From Arcuatula senhousia (Eukaryota > Mollusca > Bivalvia > Mytilida > Mytilidae): a stretch of 64,000 bases of DNA. The stretch spans positions 2,976,001-3,040,000 of the forward strand of contig OZ020311.1 in NCBI GenBank assembly GCA_963971305.1, in the 5' to 3' direction. Shown here one piece after another: positions 43,701 to 51,439 of the stretch (positions are counted from its first letter, which is position 1; each line of letters begins with the position of its first letter). The notes under the pieces were generated by a model. That model was not told the origin of the DNA. It saw only the letters and a list, made by a program, of their open reading frames with translations, and made no database searches. Both the position numbers and the translations under genes were made by a program.

Positions 43701-44391
43701 ACTTTATTTCTATAGATGGGTATATATTAGTGTATTCTGTTAACTCAAGGAAAAGGTAAGTCACTACACTTGAGCAGGTAATTTGGGTGGGTGCCAATTA
43801 AGGGTATTTTACTATTTAGCAGATAACAGAAAAATTCTAGTACAATGAATATATTGTAGTACAGTTTAGTGGACAATGTTTTTGTCTCTGCAATCTTATA
43901 AGAGTAAATTCATGGACTTAACAGTTAATATATTGCTTGACTACATCTTGTCAGTAATTTTAGTAATTAACATCAAAATGTGTGGCAGAGCACTCACTTT
44001 AATTGAAGTAGATTTTGATAAAAAAATTTTCAAAAATCAAAAAAAGTTGCTGCTTGCTAGGTGAAAATCCTCTCGCTTAAAAAATTGATGATTCTGGAAA
44101 AAAACCCTGAAAATAAAAATTTCAGACTCTTGCTATCTTGCTCTTGTTTTGCCAAAAATGTCATATGAACAAGGAATTGATTTGGAGTTGACTAAAATAT
44201 ATATATTTTTTTTCAAGGCCTTCCTGTATTCTTGTTTTTGGAAGCTCATTTTGCTACCTTAACTACCTTAATATCCCATGTGTTGCTTATAATATCTTTC
44301 AGCTTATGATGACATTTCTTACAATCTTTTGCAGTTTTGATGTAGTGAAAATTGTGTATGAAAAACTCCTGGACATGAAAGGTTCCTCAAA
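37669..44391 (+). CDS. RHEB: RHEB small GTPase, exons 1-5 (3' part outside window)
   Basis: Five exons join in frame: 37669-37717, 39429-39500, 39974-40041, 43673-43755, 44335-44391 (329 bp, about 110 of an expected 180-185 residues). The product begins MAAKHKRVALMGYRSVGKSS: P-loop with the Arg (R14) that distinguishes RHEB from RAS at the Gly12 position. It continues with QFVDSYDPTIENT (switch I/effector), DTAGQDEYS (G3/switch II) and GYILVYSVNSRKSFDVVKIVYEKLL. RHEB-GTP activates TORC1 on the lysosome surface. The NKxD and SAK motifs and the CaaX box are not present before the right edge; an LTR retroelement array occupies the following intron. All junctions are GT-AG with matching phases. 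Confidence 0.93.
37718..39428 (+). other. RHEB intron 1
   Basis: AT-rich intron with no repeat family or extra exon recognised. Confidence 0.45.
39429..39500 (+). CDS. RHEB: RHEB exon 2 (P-loop end, switch I)
   Basis: Acceptor TTTTGTAG|GGAAAT; donor AACA|GTAAGT. Encodes GKSSVTIQFIEKQFVDSYDPTIEN, including the P-loop Lys and effector loop. Confidence 0.93.
39501..39973 (+). other. RHEB intron 2
   Basis: Short AT-rich intron; a 103-codon open frame at 39556-39867 has no recognisable product and is not called. Confidence 0.45.
39974..40041 (+). CDS. RHEB: RHEB exon 3 (DTAGQ)
   Basis: Acceptor CATTGCAG|CATTTC; donor CAG|GTATAA. Encodes TFHKTIKINRQEYELEVV followed by DTAGQ, the G3 motif. Confidence 0.93.
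41850..42030. repeat. Three imperfect tandem units of about 62 bp inside the TIR element
   Basis: Each unit contains GCAAAC.ATCG..CACCACAGG, then a variable part and CGTTTCCTGTGTAT. Confidence 0.65.
42924..42951. repeat. 28-bp perfect palindrome centred on TGACGTCA
   Basis: Each half reads ATTGGAGATGTGAC toward the centre of the CRE octamer. The palindrome is exact over all 28 bases. Confidence 0.9.
43591..43672 (+). pseudogene. Partial tandem duplicate of RHEB exon 4
   Basis: An 82-bp unit (acceptor-side intron bases plus most of exon 4) is repeated directly upstream of the functional exon 4. It has its own acceptor (TTTTTTAG|GATAAG) but lacks the last exon bases and any donor. Relative to the intact exon it changes DEYSILPQ to DKYSILPH. 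Use of its acceptor would read through into the real exon out of frame and meet TGA at about 43674. Confidence 0.88.
43673..43755 (+). CDS. RHEB: RHEB exon 4 (switch II)
   Basis: Acceptor TTTTTAG|GATGAG; donor AAAAG|GTAAGT. Encodes DEYSILPQSY through YILVYSVNSRK. Chosen over the upstream duplicate because it keeps the conserved DEYS and Gln, has a donor and preserves frame. Confidence 0.92.
43756..44334 (+). other. RHEB intron 4
   Basis: AT-rich 579-bp intron, no feature recognised. Confidence 0.45.
44335..44391 (+). CDS. RHEB: RHEB exon 5
   Basis: Acceptor CTTTTGCAG|TTTTGA; donor CAAA|GTAAGT. Encodes FDVVKIVYEKLLDMKGSSK, matching the helix after the beta-4 strand. The next exon is not in the window. 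Confidence 0.9.
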
Positions 44392-44911
44392 GTAAGTGTA
44401 AATTAGAATGGAGTTAAAGGCTAGTTATTTTTCTGCCAAATACCATTTTAATGCAATAGTTTAGAGAATAATCACAATCAAAACACATGTGAATAGAACC
44501 ATGTCAACCAGTCAAGATTTCAGATATTTGAAAAAAAAATTATGGACAGACCAAGTTTGAAAAAGGACATGTACTGTCAGATTTTATTGGTTTTTTTTCC
44601 ACGAGTTTTTTGTTAAGGTTTATCTCTCAAGAACCAGAATTTTATCTGCTTGAGTGGCTTGGCTATGCAGTGTTCTCCCCAGAAATTTTGGATAGCATCA
44701 CATTTTGCGTAAACAAGATTCAGCTGAAGGAAAACGAATCGCGTCAATCGACATCTGGCTCATGTTTTATTTATAGTTTAATTTTAAATGTATCAACCCC
44801 CCCTTTTAATATAAAACATGATTCAGAAATACTTTTTAAAATTATATAGGAGGGGGAGTTGTATGATTGACTGGAAAATAACAGTCAAGACATTGTAAAA
44901 TATGACTATAT
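44392..44911 (+). other. RHEB intron 5, part before the retroelement array
   Basis: About 520 bp of ordinary AT-rich intron. An 80-codon frame at 44610-44849 does not match the missing RHEB C-terminus. The five bases before the first LTR are TATAT, the expected half of a target duplication whose partner would lie beyond the window. Confidence 0.5.
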
Positions 44912-46249
44912 TGTAGTATACCTCCAAGGGTTAGCCTGGATTTGACAACTTTTTGATGCCCCTTTGGAAGATCTTGTAGTACTCATAGATCGTTTTACCC
45001 CTGTTAATTGTAGTAGATTTTTGTGTTTCATTTTTGTCAGTCTTTGATCCCCCTTTTCTCTTGTTTTAGTGTAACCCTAGTGGATTTTAGGTATTAAAAG
45101 CTATATGCTTACATTCCCCTCATCCGAGGCTAACCAATTCCTTTATACAGGTGCCATATATATTGTACTTTTACTAGAAAGTGTTGCAACAAGTGGTTGA
45201 AACTCGCTACTTTCATTTTTGTCAGCGTTCATAGAAACACCGGAAGTTTACAAAATAATCTTTAACTTTGGCACGTTTTTACATTTTTTAAGAGTGAAAT
45301 AATATTTCCGAGTCTTTATAAGACAAATTGGCCTTCCAGAATCTATGTAGATTTTTACGTAATTCATATTTAACCACTGTGCTAACTTTGTTCTACGGAA
45401 CTATTTTTATGTGTAGGGATTCATGTACATTCCATTTAAATCAAGTTAGTCGGCTGACGCATAATCGATGACTCATCACTGATAGAAGTTTTTATGCCGG
45501 GAAATTTAAATTATAGGTTTCTTTTATTATTGTAATCGTATTTTTAGACTGCCGGCAAAGTAAATAAATAGATTGTGAATGTTATAAGCTTAAGTAAGGG
45601 GGCTGCCGGCCGAGTAGGGATTTGCCGGCTTTTCCTGCCCCTATATAAGGCGGGAAGCACTTCAAGATGGCATATCGCATCTGACGCTCAAGACGTTCAC
45701 ATCGCTGAAATAAACCAACTTTGCTATTAAGCCTTAAGACAGGTACCAGTCCCGATAGTTTTAAGAAGAATATTTAGAGAATACCAATAGTAATTTAAAG
45801 AAAGAATAGTCCAACAATATAATTTATACAAAGCCATATTGAATATATTCCATTTCCAAATTGAAAGTCAGTCAACCAAAGAAAGATGTCCATTGTTTAC
45901 TTCCGTTTTGAATATACCAAATTTTGCCTTAAGATTATAAAAAGAATTAAAGAGAAACGTACCTTATAGAAAGAATTTAACGAAACTGTCAGATGATGCG
46001 ATGTCCCACCACACCGACGCACCGCCTTATATATAAGCAGCACTGGTTTTATTGGGGAAAAGGAAGGCCAACATCCTGCATTTTTATTGTTACAATATTT
46101 GATTGCTGTTGAATAACGTTGTACTACTACTAATTAAATGAACTCATGATAACAGATTTATACAATACAAATATTTATTGAAGAGAATCTTTATTTATTG
46201 CCCCTACTGAAGACCAGTTGAAGAAGACCACCCGTCCGTCTATTACACA
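44912..46249 (+). repeat. LTR A (complete, 1338 bp)
   Basis: Begins TGTAGTATACCTCC and ends GTCTATTACACA, giving TG...CA ends, and is followed by one C and the primer-binding site. TATA-like CTATATAAGG is at 45641, AATAAA at 45709-45714 and a second TATA-like TATATATAAG at 46028-46037. Confidence 0.93.
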
Positions 46250-46250
46250 C

Positions 46251-46268
46251 TGGTGTCAGAAGTGGGAT
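46251..46268 (+). other. Primer-binding site, unit 1 (tRNA-Leu)
   Basis: TGGTGTCAGAAGTGGGAT is the exact complement of the 3' end of a tRNA-Leu acceptor/T-arm (ATCCCACTTCTGACA plus CCA). It primes minus-strand cDNA synthesis. Confidence 0.85.
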
Positions 46269-46443
46269 TTTTATACATTTTAAAAGTCCTAGGATACGAT
46301 CTCACGTTTTTTCAGAATTTAACTTTTGCACATTTACGGAACCTTGGTGTGGTGGAATATATTACCTTTACATGTATTAACGTTTTTGTTTATTGAATTT
46401 AAAGACTGTCTGTAACTGTTCAGCTAGCTGTTTGAAAGATACA

Positions 46444-47553
46444 ATGGCAGAATCCCCGGATAGAGAAATAGTTTTCCGACGGAACCAAGAAGAACCTGAC
46501 GTCGCAGAACAAAATAACTTTGAAGATGCCAATGAGACGCTAGACGAAGACGATCAAGCAAGACGAGACAGGGGTGACGGAGATGTCCGTGCTCACCCAC
46601 CAAACAGGCGTTATAGAGATGGTCAAGGCGACGCTGGTACGATGATGCCCTACAAGCTGTCTGTTAAACCAGAGACATACGATGGAGTTGAGGATTGGGA
46701 GGAGTACATATCTCACTTCGAGATTTGTGCTGAACTTGGCAGATGGACGGACCACGAGAAACTTTTGGCACTGGGAATGGCACTGAAGGGACCGGCAAGA
46801 ACATTTTACATTAGCCTATCAGCAGCAGATAGACGAACTTACGATGCCTTAGTTCAAAGACTTGGTCAAAGATTCGGGAGCACACGACAGAGAAGTAGAT
46901 GGCTGTCGAGACTAGAAAGCAGGAAAAGAGGTCAAAGTGAATCCATTGCAGTCCTAGCTGACGACTTAAGACAAATGGCACAGAGGGCGTACTCAGACCT
47001 AGACGCTAGAGCACAAGAAGTATTGGCATTGAACCAGTTATATAAAAGCGTATCACCAGAGATAAAGTACCAATGTACTAACCAGGGCTGTGAAACTGTT
47101 ACAGACGCTGTAGAAGTTATTGAAAGATACGAAGCTATTGTTGGAGACAGCTCAGAAAAGAGAAGATCCAATATAAGGATGGTGACGGACGGAGGTTCCA
47201 CAGAAAACAGTCCCATGAAGACGGGAAATGAAAGCAACATGACAGATACGCTAGACAAATTGACCAGATTAGTTGACCGCCTAGATGATAGAAACAGTCA
47301 GACGAATAGAGGGTATAGCAAACCAGGTGCCAACAATCGGAATTTTAGGAAGCCTCTCGCCTGTCATTTCTGTGGAAAAACAGACCACCTAATAAAGAAT
47401 TGCACAGCATACTCCAAATGCAAAGAAGACTTTAGGTCACAACAGCAGGCACAAACACAACCCCAGACGGACGCTAAACAGAAAAACAACAGCTCCGCAC
47501 CCGCATCGTTTTCAAGAAACCAGGGAAACTTCAACTCCCCACTGGATCTATAG
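46444..47553 (+). CDS. gag: Retroelement gag, unit 1
   Basis: ATG at 46444 (ACAATGGCAG) is chosen over an in-frame TTG upstream; 369 aa to TAG at 47551. The central part (YDGVEDWEEYISHF ... FGSTRQRSRWLSRL ... ADDLRQMAQRAY) resembles the metazoan retrotransposon gag domain. A C-terminal zinc knuckle C-x2-C-x4-H-x4-C (CHFCGKTDHLIKNC, about residues 307-320) would bind RNA. Differs from the unit 2 copy by about two residues (FRSQ, SAPAS). The frame overlaps pol through a frameshift signal. Intact, but its downstream pol is truncated. Confidence 0.92.
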   Translation: MAESPDREIVFRRNQEEPDVAEQNNFEDANETLDEDDQARRDRGDGDVRAHPPNRRYRDGQGDAGTMMPYKLSVKPETYDGVEDWEEYISHFEICAELGRWTDHEKLLALGMALKGPARTFYISLSAADRRTYDALVQRLGQRFGSTRQRSRWLSRLESRKRGQSESIAVLADDLRQMAQRAYSDLDARAQEVLALNQLYKSVSPEIKYQCTNQGCETVTDAVEVIERYEAIVGDSSEKRRSNIRMVTDGGSTENSPMKTGNESNMTDTLDKLTRLVDRLDDRNSQTNRGYSKPGANNRNFRKPLACHFCGKTDHLIKNCTAYSKCKEDFRSQQQAQTQPQTDAKQKNNSSAPASFSRNQGNFNSPLDL

Positions 47554-47581
47554 ACCGGGAACCAGTGGGTGCTTTACGGTC
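47523..47581 (+). promoter_or_regulatory. -1 ribosomal frameshift cassette, unit 1
   Basis: Slippery heptamer G GGA AAC in the gag frame (47523-47529), an 8-nt spacer, then stem CCCACTGG (47538-47545) pairing with CCAGTGGG (47562-47569). The loop segment GACCG (47553-47557) can pair with CGGTC (47577-47581), giving an H-type pseudoknot. A -1 slip enters the pol frame, which is open through this point. Confidence 0.85.
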
Positions 47582-48005
47582 AGAATATTTAAGGATAGGA
47601 CAAATGGGCAACAATGGTGGAATTTACGATAATGGACTTTATACTAAAGGTTTTATAGATACTTTTCCATTAGATATTTTAATAGATAATGGGTCGACTT
47701 CGACTCTACTCAGTTTTAAAGTTTATGAAAGGTTATTAGAAGCATATGGTTTTCAAACCAATTTAGAACAAGTACAATACAAACTGTATGACGTAAATGG
47801 CAACGAATTGGAGTTACACGGATTGCTACGTACAGAAGTTTTTCTTGGGGACACACCTTTCCAGCTTACTTTCCTAGTATGCAGTATAGACATAGATGCA
47901 ATACTAGGCCAAGATTTCCTGATTGAGCATGTAAACAAAATAGACTACAAAAAGCAGTCCCTCATCACTGATAGAAGTTTTTATGCCGGGAAATTTAAAT
48001 TATAA
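47530..48005 (+). pseudogene. pol: Retroelement pol, truncated (protease part only), unit 1
   Basis: The pol frame runs through the protease active-site region (LIDNGSTSTLLS) and then joins LTR sequence at an 11-bp microhomology, CTCATCACTGA (47961-47971). The reading frame continues a few codons into LTR B and stops at 48003-48005. RT, RNase H and integrase are missing. Confidence 0.9.
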
Positions 48006-48748
48006 GTTTCTTTTATTATTGTAATCGTATTTTTATACTGCCGGCAAAGTAAATAAATAGCTTGTGAATGTTATAAGCTTAAGTAAGGGGGCTGCCGGCC
48101 GAGTAGGGATTTGCCGGCTTTTCCTGCCCCTATATAAGGCGGGAAGCACTTCAAGATGGCATATCGCATCTGACGCTCAAGCTGATCACATCGCCAAAGC
48201 CAAATAAACCAACTTTGCTATTAAGCCTTAAGCCAGGTACCGGTCCCGATAGTTTTAAGAAGAATATTTAGAGAATAATACCAATAGTAATTTAAAGAAA
48301 GAATAGTCAAACAATATAATTTATACAAAGCCATATTGAATATATTCCATTTCCAAATTGAAAGTCAGTCAACCAAAGAAAGATGTCCATTGTTTACTTC
48401 CGTTTTGAATATACCAAATTTTACCTTAAGATTATAAAAAGAATTAAAGAGAAACGTACCTTATAGAAAGAATTTAACGAAACTGTCAGATGATGCGATG
48501 TCCCACCACACCGACGAACCGCCTTATATATATAAGCAGCACTGGTTTTATTGGGGAAAAGGAAGGCCAACATCCTGCATTTTTATTGTTACAATATTTG
48601 ATTGCTGTTGAATAACGTTGTACTACTACTAATTAAATGAACTCATGATAACAGATTTATACAATACAAATATTTATTGAAGAGAATCTTTATTTATTGC
48701 CCCTACTGAAGACCAGTTGAAGAAGACCACCCGTCCGTCTATTACACA
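47961..48748 (+). repeat. LTR B (5'-truncated, divergent)
   Basis: Corresponds to the last 778 bp of LTR A but is 10 bp longer through small indels. For example, CAAGCTGATCACATCGCC replaces CAAGACGTTCACATCGC, there is an extra AAT, and the TATA run is longer by one unit. It ends ATTACACA and is followed by C and a full PBS. Confidence 0.9.
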
Positions 48749-48749
48749 C

Positions 48750-48767
48750 TGGTGTCAGAAGTGGGAT
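48750..48767 (+). other. Primer-binding site after LTR B
   Basis: The same 18-nt tRNA-Leu PBS. It is followed by only GG before LTR C, so the whole internal region of this unit is deleted between PBS and polypurine tract. Confidence 0.88.
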
Positions 48768-48769
48768 GG

Positions 48770-50107
48770 TGTAGTATACCTCCAAGGGTTAGCCTGGATT
48801 TGACAACTTTTTGATGCCCCTTTGGAAGATCTTGTAGTACTCATAGATCGTTTTACCCCTGTTAATTGTAGTAGATTTTTGTGTTTCATTTTTGTCAGTC
48901 TTTGATCCCCCTTTTCTCTTGTTTTAGTGTAACCCTAGTGGATTTTAGGTATTAAAAGCTATATGCTTACATTCCCCTCATCCGAGGCTAACCAATTCCT
49001 TTATACAGGTGCCATATATATTGTACTTTTACTAGAAAGTGTTGCAACAAGTGGTTGAAACTCGCTACTTTCATTTTTGTCAGCGTTCATAGAAACACCG
49101 GAAGTTTACAAAATAATCTTTAACTTTGGCACGTTTTTACATTTTTTAAGAGTGAAATAATATTTCCGAGTCTTTATAAGACAAATTGGCCTTCCAGAAT
49201 CTATGTAGATTTTTACGTAATTCATATTTAACCACTGTGCTAACTTTGTTCTACGGAACTATTTTTATGTGTAGGGATTCATGTACATTCCATTTAAATC
49301 AAGTTAGTCGGCTGACGCATAATCGATGACTCATCACTGATAGAAGTTTTTATGCCGGGAAATTTAAATTATAGGTTTCTTTTATTATTGTAATCGTATT
49401 TTTAGACTGCCGGCAAAGTAAATAAATAGATTGTGAATGTTATAAGCTTAAGTAAGGGGGCTGCCGGCCGAGTAGGGATTTGCCGGCTTTTCCTGCCCCT
49501 ATATAAGGCGGGAAGCACTTCAAGATGGCATATCGCATCTGACGCTCAAGACGTTCACATCGCTGAAATAAACCAACTTTGCTATTAAGCCTTAAGACAG
49601 GTACCAGTCCCGATAGTTTTAAGAAGAAAATTTAGAGAATACCAATAGTAATTTAAAGAAAGAATAGTCCAACAATATAATTTATACAAAGCCATATTGA
49701 ATATATTCCATTTCCAAATTGAAAGTCAGTCAACCAAAGAAAGATGTCCATTGTTTACTTCCGTTTTGAATATACCAAATTTTGCCTTAAGATTATAAAA
49801 AGAATTAAAGAGAAACGTACCTTATAGAAAGAATTTAACGAAACTGTCAGATGATGCGATGTCCCACCACACCGACGCACCGCCTTATATATAAGCAGCA
49901 CTGGTTTTATTGGGGAAAAGGAAGGCCAACATCCTGCATTTTTATTGTTACAATATTTGATTGCTGTTGAATAACGTTGTACTACTACTAATTAAATGAA
50001 CTCATGATAACAGATTTATACAATACAAATATTTATTGAAGAGAATCTTTATTTATTGCCCCTACTGAAGACCAGTTGAAGAAGACCACCCGTCCGTCTA
50101 TTACACA
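48770..50107 (+). repeat. LTR C (5' LTR of the complete unit)
   Basis: 1338 bp, TG...CA. One difference from LTRs A and D is visible (AAGAAGAAAATTT against AAGAAGAATATTT at about 49628). Confidence 0.94.
49499..49572 (+). promoter_or_regulatory. LTR C core promoter and polyadenylation signal
   Basis: CTATATAAGG (49499-49508) in GC-rich surroundings and AATAAA (49567-49572) 59 bp later are spaced as TATA box, short R region and poly(A) signal of an LTR. A second TATA-like TATATATAAG is at 49886-49895, so the transcription start is not certain. A donor-like CAG|GTACCAG follows at 49601. Confidence 0.55.
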
Positions 50108-50108
50108 C

Positions 50109-50126
50109 TGGTGTCAGAAGTGGGAT
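50109..50126 (+). other. Primer-binding site of the complete unit (tRNA-Leu)
   Basis: TGGTGTCAGAAGTGGGAT, one base after LTR C; 18-nt match to the tRNA-Leu 3' end including CCA. Confidence 0.87.
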
Positions 50127-50301
50127 TTTTATACATTTTAAAAGTCCTAGGATACGATCTCACGTTTTTTCAGAATTTAACTTTTGCACATTTACGGAAC
50201 CTTGGTGTGGTGGAATATATTACCTTTACATGTATTAACGTTTTTGTTTATTGAATTTAAAGACTGTCTGTAACTGTTCAGCTAGCTGTTTGAAAGATAC
50301 A

Positions 50302-51411
50302 ATGGCAGAATCCCCGGATAGAGAAATAGTTTTCCGACGGAACCAAGAAGAACCTGACGTCGCAGAACAAAATAACTTTGAAGATGCCAATGAGACGCTA
50401 GACGAAGACGATCAAGCAAGACGAGACAGGGGTGACGGAGATGTCCGTGCACACCCACCAAACAGGCGTTATAGAGATGGTCAAGGCGACGCTGGTACGA
50501 TGATGCCCTACAAGCTGTCTGTTAAACCAGAGACATACGACGGAGTTGAGGATTGGGAGGAGTACATATCTCACTTCGAGATTTGTGCTGAACTTGGCAG
50601 ATGGACGGACCACGAGAAACTTTTGGCACTGGGAATGGCACTGAAGGGACCGGCAAGAACATTTTACATTAGCCTATCAGCAGCAGATAGACGAACTTAC
50701 GATGCCTTAGTTCAAAGACTTGGTCAAAGATTCGGGAGCACACGACAGAGAAGTAGATGGCTGTCGAGACTAGAAAGCAGGAAAAGAGGTCAAAGTGAAT
50801 CCATTGCAGTCCTAGCTGATGACTTAAGACAAATGGCACAGAGGGCGTACTCAGACCTAGACGCTAGAGCACAAGAAGTATTGGCATTGAACCAGCTATA
50901 TAAAAGCGTATCACCAGAGATAAAGTACCAATGTACTAACCAGGGCTGTGAAACTGTTACAGACGCTGTAGAAGTTATTGAAAGATACGAAGCTATTGTT
51001 GGGGACAGCTCAGAAAAGAGAAGATCCAATATAAGAATGGTGACGGACGGAGGTTCCACAGAAAACAGTCCCATGAAGACGGGAAATGAAAGCAACATGA
51101 CAGATACGCTAGACAAATTGACCAGATTAGTTGACCGCCTAGATGATAGAAACAGTCAGACGAATAGAGGGTATAGCAAACCAGGTGCCAACAATCGGAA
51201 TTTTAGGAAGCCTCTCGCCTGTCATTTCTGTGGAAAAACAGACCACCTAATAAAGAATTGCACAGCATACTCCAAATGCAAAGAAGACTTTAGGACACAA
51301 CAGCAGGCACAAACACAACCCCAGACGGACGCTAAACAGAAAAACAACAGCTCCGCATCCGCATCGTTTTCAAGAAACCAGGGAAACTTCAACTCCCCAC
51401 TGGATCTATAG
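50302..51411 (+). CDS. gag: Retroelement gag, complete unit
   Basis: 369 aa from ATG at 50302 to TAG at 51409. Acidic N-terminus, central gag (capsid-like) region with WEEYISHFEIC and FGSTRQRSRW, and a CCHC zinc knuckle near the C-terminus followed by a Gln/Asn/Ser-rich tail. It forms the particle that packages retroelement RNA. Overlaps pol in the -1 frame. Only about two residue differences from the unit 1 copy, so selection or recent copying keeps it open. Confidence 0.94.
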   Translation: MAESPDREIVFRRNQEEPDVAEQNNFEDANETLDEDDQARRDRGDGDVRAHPPNRRYRDGQGDAGTMMPYKLSVKPETYDGVEDWEEYISHFEICAELGRWTDHEKLLALGMALKGPARTFYISLSAADRRTYDALVQRLGQRFGSTRQRSRWLSRLESRKRGQSESIAVLADDLRQMAQRAYSDLDARAQEVLALNQLYKSVSPEIKYQCTNQGCETVTDAVEVIERYEAIVGDSSEKRRSNIRMVTDGGSTENSPMKTGNESNMTDTLDKLTRLVDRLDDRNSQTNRGYSKPGANNRNFRKPLACHFCGKTDHLIKNCTAYSKCKEDFRTQQQAQTQPQTDAKQKNNSSASASFSRNQGNFNSPLDL

Positions 51412-51439
51412 ACCGGGAACCAGTGGGTGCTTTACGGTC
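51381..51439 (+). promoter_or_regulatory. -1 ribosomal frameshift cassette, complete unit
   Basis: GGGAAAC at 51381-51387 (read as CAG GGA AAC in gag), spacer TTCAACTC, stem arms 51396-51403 and 51420-51427 (CCCACTGG/CCAGTGGG), and pseudoknot arms 51411-51415 and 51435-51439 (GACCG/CGGTC). The gag stop lies in the first loop. All elements are identical to unit 1. Confidence 0.87.

Noticed and set aside
44610..44849. Next RHEB exon
   Set aside because: The translation lacks NKxD, SAK or CaaX motifs and has no fitting splice sites.
46393..46443. N-terminal extension of gag starting at a TTG (also at 50251)
   Set aside because: The in-frame ATG at 46444/50302 is a better start; the upstream codons begin with TTG and lie in leader sequence.
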